A stretch of DNA of 64,000 nt from Phyllobacterium sp. OV277. GTDB taxonomy: Bacteria > Pseudomonadota > Alphaproteobacteria > Rhizobiales > Rhizobiaceae. The stretch lies in contig NZ_FNIY01000005.1 in NCBI RefSeq assembly GCF_900104355.1, positions 186,001 to 250,000 of the forward strand, written 5' to 3'. The position numbers were made by a program, and so were the translations under genes. The notes beneath the pieces are model-generated. The model was not told the DNA's origin and ran no database searches. It worked only from the letters and a program-made list of their open reading frames with translations. Positions 1-9,172 of this stretch are shown here, in pieces. The first letter of the stretch is position 1, and each line of letters opens with the position of its first letter.

Positions 1-972
1 CAGCATGGCGCGCTTATGCGGAAAATCGAAGTGCTTCACCTTGGAAAAACCGGAACGGTCGAGATTGCGGATCTGCTGTTCGTGGCTCGCGCGCGGCTCA
101 CCGACGATGCGCTGTGTGCGCGGATCATCGAGGAACATGAAGTGCATCAGCGACGGTAGCCAAGCGGTAATCCACTGCTTGCCGCGATAATCAGGCTCGC
201 CGATCGCCACATGCCAGCCCCGGTCGTAATCTTGCGCATCGTAGTAAGGTCCGAGACGATTTTCCTTGGCCCAATAGACTTCAAAATAGCCAAACGGAAC
301 GCCGTTAAAGCAACCGATCAGGGCGAGAATATGCGGGTCATGCAGCCGCTCTTCGAGAATGGCAGCATGCTTATCTCTGTCGCCGCCATCTTCCCAGATC
401 ACATTGACCTGCTCGTCGTTCATCCAACGGTGGAAATGATCGAGATCAGTTTCTGGATCAGCGGCGCGGAAGGAAAGCGTCTGATCGAGCCAGGGAATGT
501 AACGCTCATAAACAACGCCAACAGCTTTGCGCGGCCGCTTGGGATGATATTGGCCATTGGTGAGTGTATGCACTTGCGGATGCGGATAGGGCGGATTGGC
601 AATCCACGGCATTGGCCACTGCCAGAACTCCCGCGTATCAACGGCCAACGAATTCCCGTTGTATAAGCCAAGCGGGAAATCCGATGGTTGCACATTGTCG
701 ATTTCAACCAGATTGATATTACGCGACTGCGCCGACAGGAACTCGATGGCTGAGGCCAGCACGGGTATGGTTTCACCGGCATTCAAGTCCGGCAAGCGAA
801 CCCGGACACTGTCCTCCTTGGAATCTACGTCAACGAGATAGCGACCGGCCCCGGTGGCGATTACAAGCTGATTTGGCGTTTTCATCTCCGCTGATTTCAG
901 AAAACACGAGGAGCCGGGTGTTGAAAGCCGTGAAACATTGGCCTCTTTGGAAATATTGGAAACAAGAGTCAT
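1..972 (-). CDS. Siderophore hydroxamate N-acyltransferase (IucB/RhbD/VbsA-like), partial
   Basis: The reading frame is open from the left window edge to an ATG at 972, so the C-terminus is missing. About 120-130 residues of an N-terminal extension, including WQWPMPWIANPPYPHP, precede a GNAT acetyltransferase region containing FHRWMNDEQVNVIWEDGG, GYFEVYWAKENRLGPYY and the acyl-CoA binding stretch GWHVAIGEPDYRGKQW. This is the layout of enzymes that acylate N-hydroxylysine or N-hydroxyornithine during hydroxamate siderophore synthesis (family knowledge). The ATG at 972 has GTGGAG six bases upstream; ATGs at 1023 and 885 are in frame and possible. It is divergent from mbtH and the peptide synthetase, which supports the siderophore role. 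The acyl donor cannot be read from the sequence. Confidence 0.85.
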   Translation of the reverse strand, partial: MTLVSNISKEANVSRLSTPGSSCFLKSAEMKTPNQLVIATGAGRYLVDVDSKEDSVRVRLPDLNAGETIPVLASAIEFLSAQSRNINLVEIDNVQPSDFPLGLYNGNSLAVDTREFWQWPMPWIANPPYPHPQVHTLTNGQYHPKRPRKAVGVVYERYIPWLDQTLSFRAADPETDLDHFHRWMNDEQVNVIWEDGGDRDKHAAILEERLHDPHILALIGCFNGVPFGYFEVYWAKENRLGPYYDAQDYDRGWHVAIGEPDYRGKQWITAWLPSLMHFMFLDDPRTQRIVGEPRASHEQQIRNLDRSGFSKVKHFDFPHKRAML

Positions 973-1145
973 GGCGCACTCCACAGCATGTTCGCTGCCA
1001 TCGTTTGACAAAGTGATTTCCATAGAGACGGCTGAGGCGCTTTTCGATTTAGCCAAAACTTTGAAAAATTTTTCTCCTATTCCGCTTAAATCGGACACGG
1101 GCTCATCCGTCTCTTGGTCATGTCTTTATTCTGCAAGGAGCCCGC
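973..1145. promoter_or_regulatory. Divergent promoter region of the siderophore genes
   Basis: This stretch separates the acyltransferase (minus) from mbtH (plus). TTGAAA at 1061-1066 is a reasonable -35 for the mbtH direction, but the matching -10 is poor. No clear RirA, Irr or Fur box was recognised by eye. Iron control is expected from the gene content but is not demonstrated here. Confidence 0.35.
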
Positions 1146-1352
1146 ATGATGTCGGATGTCGACACGTCACCAGAGACCTGGAGCATCGTTCGCGATCAGG
1201 AACACCGCTATTCCGTCTGGTCCAATGACAAGGCTCTGCCGGTTGGCTGGAGCAAGGAAAGCTTTAGCGGCACCCGCGAGGAATGCCTGAGCGAAATCAA
1301 GAAAATCTGGGTTGACCCGCGGCCGCTCGCCTTGCGGCAGGCGATGGCGTGA
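1146..1352 (+). CDS. mbtH: MbtH-like NRPS accessory protein
   Basis: A 68-residue protein of typical MbtH size. It shows the family signature in order: YSVWSNDKALPVGW, then a Gly, then ECLSEIKKIWVDPRPLALR. MbtH proteins bind and stabilise the adenylation domain of non-ribosomal peptide synthetases. AAGGAG at 1135-1140 precedes ATG codons at 1146 and 1149; either could be used. The synthetase gene follows within about 40 bases, so the two are surely co-transcribed and act together in the cytoplasm. Confidence 0.93.
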   Translation: MMSDVDTSPETWSIVRDQEHRYSVWSNDKALPVGWSKESFSGTREECLSEIKKIWVDPRPLALRQAMA

Positions 1353-1391
1353 TTGCCGGATAACCTTTTCAGACAACAGATCGGTGACGAT

Positions 1392-4300
1392 ATGAACAAA
1401 CTATTCGCTCAACCTGATACCAATGAGCCTGTTTCCATGGATGACATTGCCAATAGCGCTGTCGAAAGCTTTCCGCTGACGCTGGCACAAAAGCGCATCT
1501 GGTCACTTGAGCAGATCGGCAACAGCACGGTCTTCCCGTTTCAGATTCTTTCCTTGCAATGGAATGAAACGGTTGATCTGGATCAGTTGCAGACCGCATT
1601 GAATGCTTTGGCACACCGCCACAGTGCCCTGCGCACGCGCTTCCGCCGTTTTGCCGGTGGCCGCATCGAACAGTTCTCCATTCCGGGTGATCTTCCATCA
1701 AATGAGAGTGTCGGCAGCGACGGCAATCCTTTGACCCAGACGGAAATCGAAGACGCTAAAGGCGGCTTTGTTGCCCGTCCTTTCGATCTCCTGAATGGAG
1801 TTTCCGCCCGCAATCAACTGATTGTTGGAAGCAAGGGCCAGTTGGTGTCAACTACCGTCTTGCATCCGATTGTCTGTGACGAAGCGGGGCTCGCGATCCT
1901 GCGCAATGATCTCATTGCGCTGGTCGAAGGCAAAGAATTGCCGGCGCTTTCCGAGGACACTCTTCAGCGCGGCGTGCGCGAAGAGGAGTGGCTGGATAAG
2001 CCGGAATTCTCGGCAGCACTCACCCATTGGCGTGATCTGATTGGTGAAGAATACAACGCCACGACACTGCCCACCCGTTTCAATGCAACAGGGTATGCCG
2101 GTGCCAAGCGCAAGCATGCCTCTTTCGCTTTGGATGCTGAACTGTGGACCAACATTGCGTCCTATGCCCAATTGAAAGGCTTCAAAGCTGAACACCTGCT
2201 TTCTGCAGCCTTTGCCGTTCTCCTGGCGCGCTACAGCGGTAACTATGCCCTGCAATTTGGCACATTGCTTGGCTCCGGCAATGAGATCGACCGGTCAACG
2301 ATTGCACGCACAGAACAGATTCTGCCGCTCAAATTTGAATTCACCTCAAGGACCGCATTTCTTGATGTGTGCAAAGCGTTGGTCTCATCCATCGCCGCCG
2401 GAACAGACCATCTTGTTCCATTCGAACGGCTTGTTCAGGAAATTCAGACGCATGAAGAACGGGAACAGGATGCTATCGTCAAGTCCCTGTTCGAATTCCG
2501 CCAACCGGTGCTGCATTCGGCTTTGGCTGACCATCATGCGCCATCAATTGCCCCACGCTCGGACGCGGAACTGGCATTGGTTCTCACGCCAAGCGCACAG
2601 GGCGGACTTGCCGGTCTGTTCGACTATGCCGAAGATATCTACGAACCCTCACTGATCGAGCGCGCAGCCATTCATTTCGGCCGCATCCTCTCTCAGGCCA
2701 TTACCGGCGAACGGGTTCGCATCAAGGATATCGAACTCATTACCGATGACGAACTCCTTGTTCTCTCGGCCCCCTATGATGATGACGGCATTAACGATGA
2801 TCGCGCCGTGCATGAACATATCGCTGCCCATGCACAGCGGACGCCTGACAAAACAGCCGTCATCTTTGCTGATGAAATCTGGAGCCATAGCAAGCTTGAC
2901 CGCAGCGCCAATAAACTGGCACACCGGCTGATCAAACTTGGCGTTGGCGCTGATATCAGCGTTGCGATTGCCGTCAAACGCTCTCCTGAAGCAATCGTTG
3001 GCATTCTTGCCACGCTCAAGGCTGGTGGTGCCTATATTCCTGTCGAGCCTGATCATCCGACCAGCCGCAACCATCACATCCTGCGCGATGGCGGCGTAAA
3101 AGTCATTCTGACCCATAGCTGGCTGCTTGATCGCATTCCGGAAGGGCTTGATGCGGTTATTCTGGAGCTGGACAAGCTTGATCTTTCGGAAGAACCGGAC
3201 AGCGTTCCGGATGTGAAAGTTCACAAGGATCAGCTTGCCTACATCATGTACACATCCGGTTCCACCGGCCTGCCAAAGGGCGTTGCCGTCGAACATGGTC
3301 CTTTGACCCATCACATGCAGAACACGTCGCGCGTTTACGGCATGAGCGAAGAATCGCGCGAACTGCCCTTCCTGCCTTTCAGCTCCGATGGCGGACACGA
3401 ACGCTGGATGAATCCGCTGATGGAAGGTGGCAGCATCATTCTGCCTGATCAGCCATTGTGGACACCCGAAGAAACCCTGACCGCCATGCGCAAGCATGGG
3501 GCCAACAATGCCAGCATTCCGACAACCTATCTCCAGCAATTGGCGGAATGGGCTGATCTGACCGACAGTGCCCCACCGATGCGCCTCTATTCCTTCGGTG
3601 GCGAGGGCCTTGCCCAGCAGACGTTTGATCTTCTGTCCACGGCATTGAAATCCGAATGGCTGATCAATGGCTATGGGCCAACAGAAACCATCATGACGCC
3701 GATGGTGTGGAAGGTGCGCGCCGGACAGAAGTTCGAAGGCACCTATGCACCAATCGGACGGGCTGTTGGCAATCGCCGCGTTTATGTTGTTGATCCTGAT
3801 CTCAACCCCTGCCCCATCGGCGTAACAGGTGAACTCTTCATTGCGGGCGAAGGCATGGCGCGCGGCTATATCGGCAAGGCCGATACGACGGCTGACCGTT
3901 TCATCCCCGATCCCTTTTCCAAAGAAGGTGGCCGTCTCTACCGTTCCGGCGATCTGACACGCTGGCGCGAAGACGGGACAGTCGAATTCGTTGGCCGTGT
4001 TGACCATCAGGTCAAACTGCGCGGCTATCGCATTGAGCTTGGCGAAATCGAAGCTGCCCTGCTTCAATTGGATGGCGTTGGCGAAGCTCTGGTTGTCCTG
4101 CGGGACGACGATGCAACCAAACAGAAAATGCTGGTTGCTTATGTAGTGCCAAAGCAGAGTATCGAGCTGGATATCGTTGACATGCATTCAGCGCTGGAAC
4201 GCATGCTTCCCGCCTATATGGTGCCTTCAGCCATTGTTCCGCTTAAGGCGATGCCAATCAACCCGAACAGCAAGCTTGACCGGTTTGCACTACCAGCACC

Positions 4301-5384
4301 GACACCGATGCAGCGGAACATTGTCGAGCCGGAAAATGCGTCCGAAGAGGAAATCCGGGATATCTGGCAGGAAATTCTCAAGATCAGTCCGATCAGCGTC
4401 GAAGATAATTTCTTCGCCATTGGCGGTAACTCGCTGGGTGCCATCCGTATTCTCTCGACATTGCGTCAGCGCAAGCCGCAGAACCGGACCACGATTGCCG
4501 ATCTCTTCAACAATCCGACAATCCGCTCGTTTGCCCAAATTGTTGAAAACGGTAATGATCAGGCGGGCAGTGAAGTGATCGTGCTGCGTGCATCAGGAAC
4601 CAAGCCGGTTCTTTATTGCTTCCCCGGACTGCTCGTCAGCACGCGCGAATATGTCAAGCTTGTCGACTATCTCGGCGCTGATCAGCCCGCCACCGGTTTC
4701 ATCTGCTATTCGCTCTCCGAACAGAAGGAAATCGGCTCGTCGGTTGACGATATCATTCAGGGCTATGTGGATTACATCCGCCGCGAAAGCAAAGGCCAGC
4801 CCTGCTATTTCCTCGGTTGGTCGTGGGGCGGTCTGCTTGCCTATGAAACAGCGCGCAAGCTTGGCGATGAGATAGATCTGCGTCTGATCACAATGGTTGA
4901 TGTATGCGATCTCGGCACGGAATTCGCCATCGGCGCCAAGCCGCGATTCAAGCCGGGCGAACGCGATCAGCTGCACGCGACCGTGCAGGAATGGTTGTCA
5001 CGAACAGCCATGCGCGGTGAATGGGACCGCCTGCTCAACGTCATGGATGAGGATACCTACGAGCAGTTCCTGCGCTTTGTCGGTGACGAAAAGGATGAGC
5101 TGCCGACAGATGGTCCTGATATCAGCAGCCGTGAACATACGTTCTGGATTCTTATCGACAACGCACTGATTTTCAGGCGTCACGAACTAAAGCCGCATGA
5201 TGTGCCGATCCATTCATGGGCGGCCGATGACAGCCTCAATCGGGGTCTCAACCTGATCGACTGGCGGCGCTACTCCCCGCGGGCAAATCCGGCGGAAATT
5301 ATCTCTGGCACCAACCATCTGCACGTAATCGGATCACAGGCATTCCACAGCCGTCTCTCCCACCGGCTGGACGAGGCCCGATAG
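1392..5384 (+). CDS. Single-module NRPS (C-A-PCP-TE) of a hydroxamate siderophore
   Basis: A 1330-residue EntF-sized synthetase. Domains in order: condensation (about 25-450), adenylation (about 480-960), carrier protein (Ser about 1014 in AIGGNSLGA) and thioesterase (Ser about 1144 in GWSWGG). Adenylation motifs are intact: YTSGSTGLPKG, NGYGPTE, YRSGDL and KLRGYRIELGEIE. The condensation core reads HPIVCDE instead of HHxxxDG, so the second, catalytic His is Pro159. The start is set at ATG 1392; a TTG at 1353 directly after the mbtH stop is also in frame. One module with a thioesterase suggests iterative assembly of an oligomeric hydroxamate, as for enterobactin or vicibactin; the product is inferred, not known. 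Confidence 0.92.
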   Translation: MNKLFAQPDTNEPVSMDDIANSAVESFPLTLAQKRIWSLEQIGNSTVFPFQILSLQWNETVDLDQLQTALNALAHRHSALRTRFRRFAGGRIEQFSIPGDLPSNESVGSDGNPLTQTEIEDAKGGFVARPFDLLNGVSARNQLIVGSKGQLVSTTVLHPIVCDEAGLAILRNDLIALVEGKELPALSEDTLQRGVREEEWLDKPEFSAALTHWRDLIGEEYNATTLPTRFNATGYAGAKRKHASFALDAELWTNIASYAQLKGFKAEHLLSAAFAVLLARYSGNYALQFGTLLGSGNEIDRSTIARTEQILPLKFEFTSRTAFLDVCKALVSSIAAGTDHLVPFERLVQEIQTHEEREQDAIVKSLFEFRQPVLHSALADHHAPSIAPRSDAELALVLTPSAQGGLAGLFDYAEDIYEPSLIERAAIHFGRILSQAITGERVRIKDIELITDDELLVLSAPYDDDGINDDRAVHEHIAAHAQRTPDKTAVIFADEIWSHSKLDRSANKLAHRLIKLGVGADISVAIAVKRSPEAIVGILATLKAGGAYIPVEPDHPTSRNHHILRDGGVKVILTHSWLLDRIPEGLDAVILELDKLDLSEEPDSVPDVKVHKDQLAYIMYTSGSTGLPKGVAVEHGPLTHHMQNTSRVYGMSEESRELPFLPFSSDGGHERWMNPLMEGGSIILPDQPLWTPEETLTAMRKHGANNASIPTTYLQQLAEWADLTDSAPPMRLYSFGGEGLAQQTFDLLSTALKSEWLINGYGPTETIMTPMVWKVRAGQKFEGTYAPIGRAVGNRRVYVVDPDLNPCPIGVTGELFIAGEGMARGYIGKADTTADRFIPDPFSKEGGRLYRSGDLTRWREDGTVEFVGRVDHQVKLRGYRIELGEIEAALLQLDGVGEALVVLRDDDATKQKMLVAYVVPKQSIELDIVDMHSALERMLPAYMVPSAIVPLKAMPINPNSKLDRFALPAPTPMQRNIVEPENASEEEIRDIWQEILKISPISVEDNFFAIGGNSLGAIRILSTLRQRKPQNRTTIADLFNNPTIRSFAQIVENGNDQAGSEVIVLRASGTKPVLYCFPGLLVSTREYVKLVDYLGADQPATGFICYSLSEQKEIGSSVDDIIQGYVDYIRRESKGQPCYFLGWSWGGLLAYETARKLGDEIDLRLITMVDVCDLGTEFAIGAKPRFKPGERDQLHATVQEWLSRTAMRGEWDRLLNVMDEDTYEQFLRFVGDEKDELPTDGPDISSREHTFWILIDNALIFRRHELKPHDVPIHSWAADDSLNRGLNLIDWRRYSPRANPAEIISGTNHLHVIGSQAFHSRLSHRLDEAR

Positions 5385-5420
5385 GGCCCTTTGGAATCAA
5401 GATCACGGAAAGGAATTCTG

Positions 5421-6767
5421 ATGACTGCCATGTTTGCGAACAATGATCATCTGCGTCAGCCGAACGAAACCCTCGATCTGGCGGGTATCGGTGTCGGACC
5501 TTCCAACCTGAGCCTTGCTGCCCTGCTCGACAGTGTAGAACAGGTAAAGGCACATTTTTACGAACGCCGGGCCAGTTTTGACTGGCACCCCGGCATGATG
5601 CTGCCCGATGTCGAGCTGCAATCATCTTACCTCAAAGATCTTGTCACCCCCGTCATGCCGACCAATCCCTGGTCTTTTGTGGCTTATCTCGTGGCACATA
5701 AGCGTCTCTACGCTTTTCTGAATGCCCATTACGACGCTGTACCCCGACGTGAATTCGCGCAGTATCTGGCATGGGTGGCGGGACAGCTCGACAATGTTTC
5801 CTTCGATGCCACTGTTCGCGAGGTCAAACACGAGAAGGACCGGTTTGTTGTGCAGTTCGACAATGGCAGCGTCGCCGCCAAGAACATTGTTCTGGGAACA
5901 GGAACAAGCCCATTCGTACCGTCTTGGGCAACACCATTCCTTGGCGAGCGGTGCTTCCACAATTCCGAGGCCAAATTCCGTCTGCCGGACCTTGATGTCA
6001 AGCGGGTCGCCGTTATTGGTGGTGGCCAGAGCGGTGGTGAAGTGGTCGAGTCTCTGCTTAATGCGAAAGCGGGATTGAAGGAACTGAATTGGTTCAGCCG
6101 TCGGCATAACTTTGAACCGATCAATGATACCGCGTTTTCCAATCAGGTGTTTTCGCCTGAGTATGTCTACGCCTATCTCAATTTGAACAATGACCAGAAA
6201 TTGGAAGCGCTTAAAGCGTCGATCCTCACCAGCGACGGTCTTTCGCATTCTACCATCAATTCGATCTATCGCCGACTCTACAGCCTGCGCTATCTCGAAG
6301 GCCGTGACATCGAGGCCAAGCTCTCGCCCAATCGTGACGTCATTCAGGTCGAGGCGGACAAAGACGGCTACCGTCTGATCGTACGTAACCGCTTCGATGG
6401 CGGCGTCGAGGTTGCTCACGCTGATGCGATCATTCTTGCGACGGGTTATCAGTTCAAGCTGCCAGAAGCGCTGTCTGGATTGCAGGACCGTATTCAGTTC
6501 GACAGGAACAGCCGGCCAGCACTCAATGACGAGTATTGCCTCAACTGGAATGGGCCGAAGCAGAACCGCATTTTTGCCCAAAATGCCGGACGCTATAGCC
6601 ACGGTATTGCCGATTCACAGCTCAGCCTGATGGCATGGCGCAGCGCCCACATCATCAATTCGCTGACCGGACAAGAGCATTTTGATCTGGAGCCGCATGA
6701 CTCGCAGGTCAACTGGCTGTCGAGTGGTCATGAAACACTCGGTCAGTCCATCGCCGTAGATTACTAG
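5421..6767 (+). CDS. L-lysine/L-ornithine N-monooxygenase (IucD/PvdA/VbsO family)
   Basis: A 448-residue flavin-dependent N-hydroxylase. The FAD site is GIGVGPSNLSLAALL near the N-terminus, the NADPH site is VIGGGQSGGEVVESLL near the middle, and the family motif ATGYQFKLPE lies near residue 345. SSYLKDLVTPVMPTNPWSF is typical of amino-acid side-chain hydroxylases. The enzyme hydroxylates the terminal amine of lysine or ornithine so that the neighbouring acyltransferase can make the hydroxamate. Lysine versus ornithine cannot be decided by eye. GGAAAGGA at 5407-5414 supports ATG 5421 over the TTG at 5391. It follows the synthetase by 36 bases, in the same operon. Confidence 0.92.
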   Translation: MTAMFANNDHLRQPNETLDLAGIGVGPSNLSLAALLDSVEQVKAHFYERRASFDWHPGMMLPDVELQSSYLKDLVTPVMPTNPWSFVAYLVAHKRLYAFLNAHYDAVPRREFAQYLAWVAGQLDNVSFDATVREVKHEKDRFVVQFDNGSVAAKNIVLGTGTSPFVPSWATPFLGERCFHNSEAKFRLPDLDVKRVAVIGGGQSGGEVVESLLNAKAGLKELNWFSRRHNFEPINDTAFSNQVFSPEYVYAYLNLNNDQKLEALKASILTSDGLSHSTINSIYRRLYSLRYLEGRDIEAKLSPNRDVIQVEADKDGYRLIVRNRFDGGVEVAHADAIILATGYQFKLPEALSGLQDRIQFDRNSRPALNDEYCLNWNGPKQNRIFAQNAGRYSHGIADSQLSLMAWRSAHIINSLTGQEHFDLEPHDSQVNWLSSGHETLGQSIAVDY

Positions 6768-6771
6768 TTCG

Positions 6772-7530
6772 TCAAATCTGATCGGGAAAACGGTGCTGGC
6801 GAAACACCAGCGCTGCCCGCTCCGATTGTGCGGAAACGGCGATCACGTGGCCGCCCGGTGAACGAAAAAGACGATGATGCCAACCGGCGTCATCGTTTGA
6901 TAGATTCTGTTCAATGCGAATGGTCTTTGTATCGCGTTCGAGCCGTACATTCAGGCGGTTCGGGTCAACGGTTAGCCCGTCTCCCGTAGCTTTCAAAAAA
7001 CTCTCCTTCAGGGTCCAGTACGTCAACAGCAATGATTGACGCTCTGCTCCCTGGAGCGCGGATAACGTTGCAAGCTCGCTGGCCGAACAGATGAGTTGCG
7101 CCGTCTCTTCTTCAAGTAACGAAGAATGTAGTTCTGCATCTATACCAACAACGGTACAATCTCGACTGATCGCAAGGATTGATAGATCTTCCGTATTACT
7201 CAGATTGAACGTCAATGCAGTTTTGTCTGCAAGGTATGGTTTGCCGTGCTCTCCAACCGCGATACGCAAATCCTCGGCGGCTATTCCTGCGTAAGACGAC
7301 AATATGGTGCGCTGCAGATAGCGCCCGGCCATAAAACCGATACTATCTTTCTCAAATCGAAAGGCCGTCGCACGATCCTGTTCTTCACGCGTTAAACGCG
7401 ACTTGATCTTGACCCAATCGGTCTGGCCAACCGTATGGGGCCACCACCAGATATCGATTGCTGGATGGTGTTCTCGAGTGGGCGTTGCGCTCGCTTCGGG
7501 CATATCCAAGAGAAGATCATATGGCAGCAT
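6772..7530 (-). CDS. Sfp-type 4'-phosphopantetheinyl transferase
   Basis: A 252-residue protein with the paired signatures of the Sfp/EntD group: GKPYL followed by FNLSNTEDLSILAIS and VVGIDAE (Mg/CoA binding), then WTLKESFLKATGDGL. It attaches phosphopantetheine to the carrier domain of the adjacent synthetase. It ends 5 bases from the convergent monooxygenase and lies 27 bases downstream of the esterase gene on the same strand, so the two minus-strand genes form an operon. The length is normal and the catalytic residues are present. Confidence 0.93.
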   Translation of the reverse strand: MLPYDLLLDMPEASATPTREHHPAIDIWWWPHTVGQTDWVKIKSRLTREEQDRATAFRFEKDSIGFMAGRYLQRTILSSYAGIAAEDLRIAVGEHGKPYLADKTALTFNLSNTEDLSILAISRDCTVVGIDAELHSSLLEEETAQLICSASELATLSALQGAERQSLLLTYWTLKESFLKATGDGLTVDPNRLNVRLERDTKTIRIEQNLSNDDAGWHHRLFRSPGGHVIAVSAQSERAALVFRQHRFPDQI

Positions 7531-7557
7531 CTCGCCTGCATCCTTCCCTTGGTAGCA

Positions 7558-8457
7558 CTACGATATCAGGTGTGGTTTCACAATTGCAAAGGCCGTCTGA
7601 ACCGCACGATTGACCGCGACCGGCAGCAGCGACATGTGATTCTCACCCGCATAAATCTCGAATTCTGTCCGAATTGGCCGGTCCGGCAAACGGTTCAAGC
7701 GGTTCATAAGTTCGACGGAATAATCATTGTTTCGCGTGATCTTCTTTTGCGTCAACCGATCTGCCTCATCAGCAGCGCCGCGCTGGAACGGTGCCAGTTT
7801 GTCCGTTTCATACTCCCCGCACGAAAGAAAAAGTTCGGCACCGGGCCGGGTTGCAGGCGTTGCTTCAAATCGCGGCAAAAATTCGTTAATCGCGCAATTC
7901 TCCCAATAGATGGAAGCACTTGCCGCAATCCAGGTCGTAAAGGCCGCAGGGCGTGTAAAGAGACTGTAGAGTACGAAGAGCCCGCCAAAGGAATGGCCGA
8001 AAATCGCCTGGCGATTACGATCAATGGGAATATCAGCCTCAATCATGGGCTTTATCTGGTCTTCAACAAACGTCAAAAACTCTTCTGAACCTCCGGTTCT
8101 GACTTCCGGGCTGTTCTCATAAAATGGTGGATAGCTCTGTCCAGGTGGCGGCCCGAGGTCCCATGAACGCCTCAGCGGGTCATAGGCCCCATCAACCGGA
8201 TAACCGATCGTAACAATGACACCGTAACACACATTGGTCCCAGTGGGATAACACGCCTGTGCCCGCATCGCATCAACAGCAGTACCGATGACCGCATTGC
8301 CGTCGGTCATATAGAGTATTGGCCATCCATCCTTTGGCGGCTCTCCGCCCGGGCGGTAGACGAATATACGGTAAGTCTGGCCATTGTGATTCGAAACCAC
8401 GTCGTGAAAGGTGGTATCGCCAATCGTGACCAATGATGAATTGGGAAATGCTGTCAT
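7558..8457 (-). CDS. Siderophore esterase-like alpha/beta hydrolase (IroE/Fes type)
   Basis: A 299-residue protein resembling the putative-esterase family (PF00756) that includes IroE and Fes. The nucleophile elbow is GHSFGGLFVLYSLF, preceded by the oxyanion-region motif ILYMTDGNAV; an Asp and the late motif GENHMSL supply the other likely triad members. No signal peptide is evident, so a cytoplasmic location is likely. Such enzymes open siderophore ester bonds to release iron. Presence of an ester-cleaving enzyme fits an ester-linked product of the thioesterase-terminated synthetase. The substrate is inferred from context. Confidence 0.82.
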   Translation of the reverse strand: MTAFPNSSLVTIGDTTFHDVVSNHNGQTYRIFVYRPGGEPPKDGWPILYMTDGNAVIGTAVDAMRAQACYPTGTNVCYGVIVTIGYPVDGAYDPLRRSWDLGPPPGQSYPPFYENSPEVRTGGSEEFLTFVEDQIKPMIEADIPIDRNRQAIFGHSFGGLFVLYSLFTRPAAFTTWIAASASIYWENCAINEFLPRFEATPATRPGAELFLSCGEYETDKLAPFQRGAADEADRLTQKKITRNNDYSVELMNRLNRLPDRPIRTEFEIYAGENHMSLLPVAVNRAVQTAFAIVKPHLIS

Positions 8458-8899
8458 TATTCCATATCTTGCGAAGATCGAAGGACGGGTCTTCCACCGC
8501 TTAACGGCGCAGAACGCTTTGGTTGGTTATCCTGTTATTAAACATGAACATAATGGTCAATATTTATTCTGCGCCGTTGAACGTCACTTTTCAACGGAAC
8601 ATGGCTGACACAATCGCTTATGATTCAACAGCTGTGTTCGCAGCAATCACCGATTACGAACCGGTTTGCGATCACACTATTGTTAAATGCCCCGAGAGCC
8701 TAAGATTTGCTATGAAAAACAGTCCCGCTAACCATATATTCGTTTCCTATAAAACGATTCTGGAAATCTCTTGCAGCAAAGCAGTTAATTTCAGATGTTT
8801 ACTCTGATTTGAAAACCTTCTCTCTTCAATTATATATATGGTTTACATAGTAACTAATGGTTTTGCCTTGGAATGATCGAACGAAGTGAGATGCGATTT
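8458..8899. other. Intergenic stretch, no gene recognised
   Basis: About 440 bases, AT-rich towards the right end, with a run of alternating T and A near 8830-8842. It should carry the promoter of the esterase-PPTase operon (left) and of the small gene at 8900 (right). A short open frame at 8523-8807 has no recognisable protein character. No clear metal-box palindrome was found. Confidence 0.4.
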
Positions 8900-9172
8900 A
8901 TGAATACACATGAAAAACTTATAGAATCCATCGCAAAGGCGATCCATACGCAGAAGTATACTGGCAGCCAGAGCTGGGACAGTATTCCGGATTTCGTCCG
9001 CCAAACGTATCGGGAATATGCGAAAGCCGCGCTGCCCATAGTGTATAGCGTTATGCGGGACCCCACCAACGAGATGATCGATGCCGCTAACCGAGCCCGG
9101 CCGTCTGTGACATCAAGAACTATTCAGGCCGCCGTTGATGCCTCACCTCTCAATCCGAACGGCAAGCTCTAA
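8900..9172 (+). CDS. Small hypothetical protein
   Basis: A 90-residue soluble protein, or 93-99 residues if ATG 8891 or 8873 is used. It has a helical N-terminal half (EKLIESIAKAIHTQKY, then VRQTYREYAKAALP) and the phrase MRDPTNEMIDAANRA. That pattern of 'DPT-x-EMI-x-A' after an 'AKAAL' helix is common in small uncharacterised proteins of Hyphomicrobiales. No signal peptide or catalytic motif is visible. No strong Shine-Dalgarno decides the start. It sits alone between the siderophore and capsule loci; function unknown. Confidence 0.6.
   Translation: MNTHEKLIESIAKAIHTQKYTGSQSWDSIPDFVRQTYREYAKAALPIVYSVMRDPTNEMIDAANRARPSVTSRTIQAAVDASPLNPNGKL

Noticed and set aside
2649-4187. 512-codon minus-strand open frame
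   Set aside because: It lies wholly antisense to the adenylation and carrier domains of the synthetase, has no recognisable motifs, and is explained by codon bias of the real gene.
5622-6602. 326-codon minus-strand open frame
   Set aside because: Antisense shadow of the N-monooxygenase; no protein-family character.
8523-8807. 94-codon plus-strand open frame in the gap
   Set aside because: No ribosome site, poor composition and no recognisable pattern; treated as intergenic.
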